From positions 496,001 to 560,000 of the forward strand of contig JAJTUP010000023.1 in assembly GCA_021399435.1 (NCBI GenBank): a stretch of 64,000 nt of DNA, read 5' to 3'. A program made the translations under genes and the position numbers. Source of the stretch: Diaporthe sp. PMI_573. Taxonomy: Eukaryota; Ascomycota; Sordariomycetes; Diaporthales; Diaporthaceae. The notes under the pieces are model-generated. The model was not told where the DNA came from. It ran no database searches and worked only from the letters and a program-made list of their open reading frames with translations. This document shows positions 56,901 to 64,000 of this stretch, piece by piece. How positions within the stretch are numbered: position 1 is the first letter of the stretch; each line of letters opens with the position of its first letter.

Positions 56901-59900
56901 GGTCTCTCGGGACTTAAAAACCCACGTGGGAAAAGGAGATTGAGATGCCAATATGGATTCCGCTAGGTTGCGCGCCAGAGGCGCCGAAGGAGACATGTCT
57001 CCGGCCGTGAACAGGCCCCTCCCCTGGCTTGACGCAGTGTCAAACTGGACTAGAGGGTGAAACATGATCCCTTTCATTCATGTGAGGGCTGAGAATTCAG
57101 TTGCGCTCAATCTCCCACGCCAAACAACCCGGACGGCGAAAGGCCAGGTGATGTCCGGGGTGTGCGAATCTGATTTTTGAGTTGGATACTACGGATGGAC
57201 AAGCGGTCCCCGTGTGTTTCCAGATTTATCCAGATTTAATGTACGCGATATGGGCTGCACAGTGTCTGCCCCGCTACTACAGTCCACTGGTAATTTGGTG
57301 GTCGTGGAAGATGGCAAACACAACACAGACAGGATATCCATGAAGATCTTTTTCTTTCTCGGCAGTGAAAATATGCAGTAGTCACCCAACCCAGGCTGCC
57401 AAGGTGACAGGGCATCATACATACACGAACGGTCCCTTTTTTCTCAACAATACGGGGTCGCCGACTGTGGGTCCCCGGGTTGCAACGCCAGATTCGGGGT
57501 ATCTCACCATGACAATCTGATGACAGCTTGGTCTTCGGCCCTACGCAGCCGGACGTGCAACCATGCGCGTACGCGACATGTCGTCAGTTTTCGCGGCCCC
57601 CTTCGTCTCCTGACCCTGTTCGTGCCCGATGCTCCTTGCAAATCTCGTCGTACAGATTGCACTACATACACACCGACGGACCTGGCACAGGCACAGGCAC
57701 AAGCACGGAGTAACGTGGCATCACCGAGCCCACAGGGCTGGCAGGCGAAAACTTTAACCAGGGCAGGGCTAATTATATCGTCATACCGGTATGGGGAAGA
57801 TATGAAAGGAGCCAAGTTGTGGTTGACGCCACTACCAGATCGGTCAGAAATCCCAGATCCATGTTACGCAGTTCGGCTGTCAGCTCGTAGGGCTCTCGCC
57901 TCTCGTCTCCGCTGTCCGTCTCGAGCGCGAGCGAAGCGAGGAGGATCTCGGCCGGTGGCAAGCGCAACATCGACGCGTAGTACATGGGCTGTCTGCCCAC
58001 GCACAAGCGTACCAGACCATAATGATACGAACGACACACTGCACTAGTAGGCGCACCACTCCTGTGCCACATCTTGTTTCCGAGGGGTCAGGCTACAACC
58101 TGCCTTGGATTGTTACAGAGCGTACCGGGCTTCATTTGCCCCCAGACATAAACTTTCCTAGCGAGCACCGGATATTGCGCGTAGTGATTTTCACAAAAGT
58201 GAAGATGAAAAATGAAAAATACAAACACGCCCCCCCAAGGATCCGGGGTGGCCTGCCACATCATCAGCCCGGCGTCACCATGTCCTGTCCAAGGCGAGTC
58301 AGCGTGGGCCCCGGATCCTGCGTCATCGCCAGTTCGCACATCACTCCAGAAAATGCGACACAGATGGGACCCACGGCCGGCCGGCGCGAACGACGGTCGG
58401 GTGGTTCGTGTTGCTTTGTGTGCTGGCCCTGGCCCCAGTTTCTCGAAGGAAGAAGCCTTCCAGCCGGCTTCTAGAAGGCGCCTTGGAACACTCACATGGA
58501 GCTTCCTTCCATGTCAGAGGGGGGTGGGTGGTCGTTGAAGGAGGCCTACGCTAGTACCTGGATGTTCGCCTCCCACGCACACACGTGAGCAGCCAACTTC
58601 CGGCTTGGGCGCTTTGAGGTGGCTGGAGAAGCGGGTCTCTCGCGCGTCCCGTGTTGAGATTTTGACACGGTGCCTATGCCCAGGCACCGCGCAAATTCAC
58701 CCCTTGTCCGTGAACATGTGGCCAGAGAGCCCACAAGACGCCACAGTGCGGGCGCGCGCCCTCCGCGCAGAGGCCTACGCGTTGCTTGCTTGCTTGCTGC
58801 TTGCTGGAGCGCGCCGTCTCGGTGAAGTCCTGCTTGCTTTGCTTTGTGGGCTTTGTCGGTCAAGGCGACGGGAGAAAAGCAGATTTACGGGTGATGAGGA
58901 GATGGGAGATCGCCCTGCCCAGCCCTGCCATACCGGATGCAAGGAACAGCGTCTAATGTGCCCCATGGATTCCAGAACGCTGTCGCCGAATCCCGCTCCT
59001 TTGGGGCGTTCGTTTGTTTGTTCGTGCGTTCTGCCGCCCGGTTGTGCGTGCGCACAGAGAAAGAGAACCTGACGGCTCTGGCTGGCTCTGCTGGCTGGCT
59101 GGTCTGGGCTCTGGACGGCCCATGCCATGCAGGGACGATGCCAACAGGTTCACCGCCACTGCGGCTCTTTGGTTGAACGTGCCGCTGATCTGCGGACAGG
59201 TGCGCATCCACACGTGGTTTTCCGCCGGCTGCTGCTGGTCTTGTGTCACTCCAGGTTCACATCTGCCGTTGTCTGATGAAATGGATTTCAGGGACCAATG
59301 GATCCCAGGCCAAGGGGGAATATACCTACTCTGTGCCCCGGGAGGAAAAGCGCGGCGAGGGCCTGTGTGTCCGCTTGCGGCTGGCGTCCTATACCCGGTG
59401 CAGCACGCGCCTCTTGCCGCGCGCCCCTACAAGATACTGCCGAGTTGGTTGCCGCTCTGGACTAGCTCTACAGTACATATTCATACGGAGCAGTTTTTCT
59501 GCAACCCAGTGCCAGTGTTGCCTCCTTTGTAGGGCAGGTTCCAGGCGTGCCCGCGTTGTGGCATCTTCCCGGACATAACGGGAGCCCTTTTTATTCCCAT
59601 CTCCGTCGCGGTACTTGCATTCACTGGCACACCGCTCCAAGGATCGATCCATTTCCGGCTAGATTGCCATGGGGCACGAGAGAAAAAAAAACCTACTGCA
59701 GCAGATACCGTTACGTGCTGCGTGAGCTGTAATTTTCCAACAGCCGCCGTGCACGCCTCAATAGGGAAAAAATAGAACCGCCACCATGTCATTTCCCATC
59801 CCACGGTCTGGGCATGTGAGAAAGAGCTTGTGCATGCCGGAGCTGACCGGTTCGTGACTAAGCCGAGGATTGGAATCAAGGAAATACCGAACATCGGAAC

Positions 59901-60337
59901 ATCGGGCCTCAGCAATATTACGGGTATCACGCGGGGGACAAGCTGCATTATTCAGGCAGTCAACTGTGCCCAAGATCCGGCTGCGATTCCTCGATTGTCG
60001 TCCGCGCGCCGGGCAGCAAAGTATCACCTGGTACGGGACCAAGATGTCTGCCCGAGGCAACAGTACACAGGATTTGCCGGGGCGGCGCGGCGCGTTAGGG
60101 GAGTCAGAAGCCTTGACAGCAGGCCACCAACATGACTTGATGGACAGGAGGTGGGGCAGCGTCATGCGAAGGCGCCACGCCAAGGCCAGGGCCATGTGTT
60201 GGAGCGTTTTGCTGAAACCGGAGGATAAAAAAAAAGGGGATGAGACGGGCGGCCACAGGACGGAGTTCGGATTGACGATGATTGGGGCGGCAGTAATCAG
60301 CCGCAATTAACAACGACGGCAGGAAGAAGCAAGGCAG

Positions 60338-60341
<4 letters not shown>

Positions 60342-60370
<29 letters not shown>
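60342..60370 (+). repeat. Poly(A) run of 29
   Basis: An uninterrupted run of 29 A in non-coding DNA, followed at about 60380 by another A-rich tract. No retroelement body or target-site duplication was identified beside it. Confidence 0.9.
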
Positions 60371-60620
60371 CGGAACAAAGAAAAAAAAGGAGACGAAACG
60401 TCTCTCCCACCACGCACAGTAAGAGCATCGCGTGCAGCTGCAGGGGCTAGGCCCTCAAGGCCAACGAGCTGGCACAAGCAAATCCGCGTCGCGGCTTGCC
60501 TCGTGGAAGAGATCCCTGAGGCCATGTGCAGATCCTGCCGACCCTGTCGTGCTGCCACCTACCCACCACACCCATCCAAAAGAGAAAGGTGACAACCCCC
60601 CGTCCCTGGGCATGCAGACA

Positions 60621-60622
<2 letters not shown>

Positions 60623-60664
<42 letters not shown>
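60623..60664. repeat. (CA)21 microsatellite
   Basis: Twenty-one perfect CA units, the longest dinucleotide repeat in the window, in non-coding DNA. Confidence 0.95.
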
Positions 60665-60669
<5 letters not shown>

Positions 60670-62340
60670 AGGCAGCTGCACTAGTGAGCTTGCCTCGCCA
60701 ACCAACACCCCCCTTCGCCTCTCACATCATGCCATTGGCGAAAGGCGCACCCGGCAAACACATGGCACACCCGGGCAGGATTCTCACCCCCTCTACGCCT
60801 TGCACCGGGCCCGGGTCTCGTTTGTACACTTTGCGCCAGCCAGCCCGTCCTGGAAATTGGCGAGCGTGGGCCTGCGCGGGCGCAGCAATAATATGATGTA
60901 TGTTAACTCCGGCAGCTGAACATACGCACTGCATTCAGACGCCTGTTTCAGAAGCTCCCCGAGATGGGACCAAAGGGACTGGTCGTACGGGCTTTGTTCA
61001 CGAGGGATCTGCGTGCGCCGTTTTTTCTTCTTTCGTCATTATCGTGCAAGGAGCCTGCATCAGCCAGATGAATGTAACCCGTCGCGCGTGGCTTTCGCCT
61101 CCCCGGCCCCCAATGCTCCGTTGGCCGGAGATGGGTTGCTGACCAACAAAAGCCAGCAAAGGGACCGGAACTGCCTGACTGTGCATGTTGTTGACATGTT
61201 GGGAGATGGCAGGCCGCTGATCCTGGCCTGCTTCTGGGCTGTGCTGATCGGCGAGGCAAGGCAAGGCGGAGGTCACTGATCATGGGCCCCATGTGGCAAA
61301 GGGCAGGTGAGGGCGTTTCGGGAGCATGCGTGCTCCAATGAACCTCGTCCCGCCCTACGGCGTGATGTGCTTGCACAGACGCTTCTCGGCCAGTTGGCTC
61401 TTCTCTTCCCTATTTTGTTTCAGCCCGCCAACAAGAATCCCACGTGGTCTCAGAGCCGGGGGGCCTGGGTGGTGGGGGGGAGAGGGATCGCCTGTTGTTG
61501 GTTGGTAGTGGTTGTCCTGCCCGCACCGTCAGCAGCTTGGAGCAACTGCAGCAGCTTGCAGTTTGCACCAGGTGTTGGTTTTGCGGCTGTGAGACGGGAT
61601 GCAGGCAAAGGCGGCCAACAAGCCCGGGTCGACGGGTCGCCGCCCCCTCGGCCGGGGCAGCTGAGGGCAGTCGCGGTCCAATGGACAGTTTGGTTTTGAG
61701 ACGTGTTTATTTTGGACTCCGATAAAAATAACGATTTGGAAGAGGCCGTGTTTCTGTTCTGTTTGCGGCGAGGCGTCTTTGCTGTGCTGGATGTCTCAGG
61801 TTCTCTCCCTGATCGGGACCCGAGGGGAGCAACGGACAAGGTAGGTCTAGTCTGAGGTGCCACATCTCGTGGGTTGGGGGATCTCGTTACTCCGCCCTCC
61901 GAAGGCTGTCGAACCCGGAGCTGGTGATGGATGGCTTGCTTTCCTTTCTGGGCCATGTCGTGGCTGGTCGTGGCCGGCCGTGGCCCAATGCGTACCGACG
62001 GACACGCGAGAGCCTTTGTCCAAGAGCGTGACCGTTCGTTCATCCACCCATCATTCTTCGCTTAATCACTAATGCAAGCGACGTGTTGTTCTGTGGAATC
62101 TGTTTCATCGCCGGTTCGTCTTGACTGAGTCTGTCCTGGAACTGTAGGGCAGACTTCCTGGTCCGCAGCCAGCCTGGCTCTGCCTCCTCTGCCTGGATCA
62201 TTCTGGTTGACGTCCTGCACGTCTTAGCAAAAAGAGCTGTGCCGAGGGCCGATCTTGTTCTCCTGTAGGAGCCTAGCCGGGGGGCTGCCTGGGCGGTAGC
62301 GACCCTGCTGGCCCAAACAGGTTTAGAAAGGTGACAACTA

Positions 62341-62380
62341 GGGGGGGGCCTCTGTTTCTCCCCCCCCCCTCCTCCCCCCC
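62341..62380. repeat. G8/C10 mirror hairpin and C-run cluster
   Basis: Eight G at 62341-62348 are followed after about eleven bases by ten C at 62360-62369 and a further C-run ending at 62380. The G and C runs can pair as a hairpin. The C runs also suit an i-motif, or a quadruplex on the minus strand. Confidence 0.7.
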
Positions 62381-62699
62381 TCAGGCTCAGAGGGAGACAC
62401 AGAGCATGCTGGGCAAAGGAACTGCTGCAGGGCTGGCCGTCTGCCTGCAACTGTGTCGTACTTGTTAGATGTGGCAGCTTGCCCTGGTGCGAGTACAGAC
62501 TGTGCGTATGACACTGTACACCCTGGACAGTAACACAGCACACCCATACCCCGCCGAATGGCCCCATGTGCCATGCGATGCGGCGCCCTGATGCAATGAC
62601 GCCCATGTCCTGGTCCTCCTTTTTTTCTGCCCTCCCTTGGTTGCCTTGGGTGGCACTGGGTGGGACCGGCAGCTCGCTTTTTTATTTTTCTCCTGCCCA

Positions 62700-64000
62700 C
62701 ACCATCAGCCAAACCCACCCCCCCTTCCATCACATTGCCCATCCTCCGCAGCTTCTAGCACATGGCTCCCGGGAGTCTCCCCTGTCGTGCCAATTTTTGT
62801 TCCCCATACTGTACACACTGTACGTAGATACGTAGCGCAGTGTACCCAACCCCGCGGCCCACCGTTCTCTCGTCTTGTGCGGTGGTCGCCTCTTGATCGC
62901 ATGCTGCTGCTGGCTGCTGTCTGCTGTCTGCTGTCTGCTGTCTGCTTTCTGCTGTCTGCTTGCTTCTTTTTTTGCTCTGCATTTGAGGAGCATGGGCATG
63001 GCATGGTGTTGTGAGCGTGTGTGAGACCCTCTCCCTCTCTATCTGCCTGTTCCCGCGTGGTCGCCTCGTCACCCGTCCGTCCGTCACCCCCCCGTCACCC
63101 GTCGAACCTCGTTCGTCACTTGTCATTTTTCTGCCATTGTCACTCCAATCTTCAATTACTACTCAGCCCATTGCTACCGTACGCAACCTCGAATTCAGCC
63201 AACGTCCAGCCCAGCCCAGAACCAACCAGTCCGCCATCCCGTCCCCATCCTCCGCCGGATACTGCTTTCGGTTTAATTGCCTGGCATTCGACAATCTTGA
63301 GAGGAAAGACAAGACCTTGGGTGCGTAAATCTGCCCTGCTCTGCCTTTTCCGCCACACACACCCCCCCTTCGCGTGTTGCTTCTGCTCCCGTCGCCCCTG
63401 GCTCAGTCAGTCTCATCATTCCACGCCCAGTTATCACCAACACGACCAACGCTTCTTCACCGTTCAGCTCGTTTGTCCCATTCCACATCTCTTTGTCGCA
63501 CTCCCCTTGCAACCCCCAGTCTGTTGGCCCGTCCCTGGCTGTGCGTACCCTGTTGTGTCCAGCTGTCCCTGTGGTTCGATTTTTTTATTCTTCCATCGGT
63601 CCTGGGATAGTGGCCCAAAAGCCCACAGCACTTGCAGCAGCACAAACACGGCTCTCAGCGCACAGTGCAGTGCCGTGCGGTAGCATAGGTACGTTCTTTT
63701 CTCTTGGTCGGCCGCCCTCTCCCTCTCGCCTGGCCCATTCCTTGGCCGGTTCCCACCTGCCAATGGAGCTTGCAAAGTGAGCCTCTCGGTCGACTCGATC
63801 AAAAGAGGGTTCCTCTTTTTCCCACCCCTTCTCGTCACTCAGTCAATCCTCGTCCAGCACCAGTCGGACAGACCAGACAAGAGGAGCCCACAGGAACCAC
63901 AGGAACCACAGGGTGCAGAGCGCGAGAAGTGGTTGATGCTCACGGCCCAGCCTGGCACCGCCAAATGACCCCCAATCTGTGGCATCCATATCCTCGCTGC
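62700..64000 (+). promoter_or_regulatory. Probable promoter/leader of a gene beyond the right edge
   Basis: The plus strand becomes strongly C/T-rich with few long coding-like frames, closely resembling the stretch before bem1 in this same window. No start codon opening a convincing protein is present before the edge. This is inference from composition only. Confidence 0.35.
62914..62962. repeat. TGTCTGC-type tandem repeat
   Basis: A GCT run passes into about five near-perfect copies of a seven-base CTGTCTG unit, with one T substitution. It lies in the pyrimidine-rich stretch near the right edge. Confidence 0.85.

Larger units (their letters stand above)
51115..64000. other. 12.9-kb region with no supported gene
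   Basis: Frames of up to about 249 codons exist on both strands, but all overlap, lack splice-consistent partners and contain no recognisable domain. The stretch is not AT-rich and keeps plenty of CA/TG, so it does not look like RIP-mutated transposon DNA. It is dotted with short tandem repeats, G runs and C runs, several annotated separately. The last 1.3 kb (62700-64000) is pyrimidine-rich on the plus strand and looks like promoter and leader of a gene beyond the right edge. Confidence 0.55.

Noticed and set aside
57520..58047. 175-codon plus-strand frame
   Set aside because: Arg/Ser/Thr-rich reading of non-coding DNA with equally long overlapping frames; no domain or start context.

Overview
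This is a 64-kb window of nuclear DNA from a filamentous ascomycete (Pezizomycotina, most likely Sordariomycetes). The evidence is short spliceosomal introns with GTRAGT-like donors and CT(G/A)AC-like branch points, genes spread over both strands, and clear fungal orthologues (Bem1, Thp3, Vps36, Irc3, Rrn5, Csc1/OSCA-like channel, Pho84, Hgh1, bystin/Enp1, Orc4). The genus cannot be fixed from the sequence alone. Exon coordinates were assembled by hand: donor and acceptor sites were required to keep frame and to restore family-like protein sequence.

Layout, left to right. 1-4165: non-coding, repeat-rich DNA leading into the bem1 leader. 4166-6531 (+): bem1 polarity scaffold. 8204-9604 (-): CENP-B-like DNA-binding protein with a C-terminal zinc finger. 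10578-12265 (-) thp3 and 12761-14911 (+) vps36: a divergent pair. 15261-16302 (-): degenerate mitochondrial-carrier-like protein. 17376-18171 (-): orphan protein, with a disputed upstream exon to 18743. 19199-21314 (-) irc3 mitochondrial helicase and 21647-23788 (+) rrn5 Pol I factor: a second divergent pair. 24872-25267 (+): small Q/P/Y/G-rich CYSTM protein. 26561-30531 (-): large OSCA/Csc1-type channel. 34135-35753 (+): FAD monooxygenase. 36928-39360 (-): nine-exon Pho84-type phosphate permease. 41996-43294 (-) hgh1 and 43687-45445 (+) bystin: a third divergent pair. 46351-48354 (+): orc4 with an AT-hook and a PHD finger. 50521-51114 (-): small His/Ser/Arg-rich, probably tail-anchored protein. 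51115-64000: about 12.9 kb with no gene I can support. It is rich in short tandem repeats and G/C runs and ends in a pyrimidine-rich stretch that looks like the leader of a gene beyond the right edge.

Most genes are housekeeping: polarity, mRNA processing, ESCRT, mitochondrial genome upkeep, rRNA transcription and 40S biogenesis, eEF2 folding, replication origins. No secondary-metabolite cluster, CRISPR array, tRNA, rRNA gene or intact transposon was seen. No wholly new multi-gene system is evident. The points most worth following are the Orc4 with a BRPF/JADE-like PHD finger, the transposase-derived CENP-B-like protein, the frame-broken orphan at 17.4-18.7 kb, and the long gene-free right arm.
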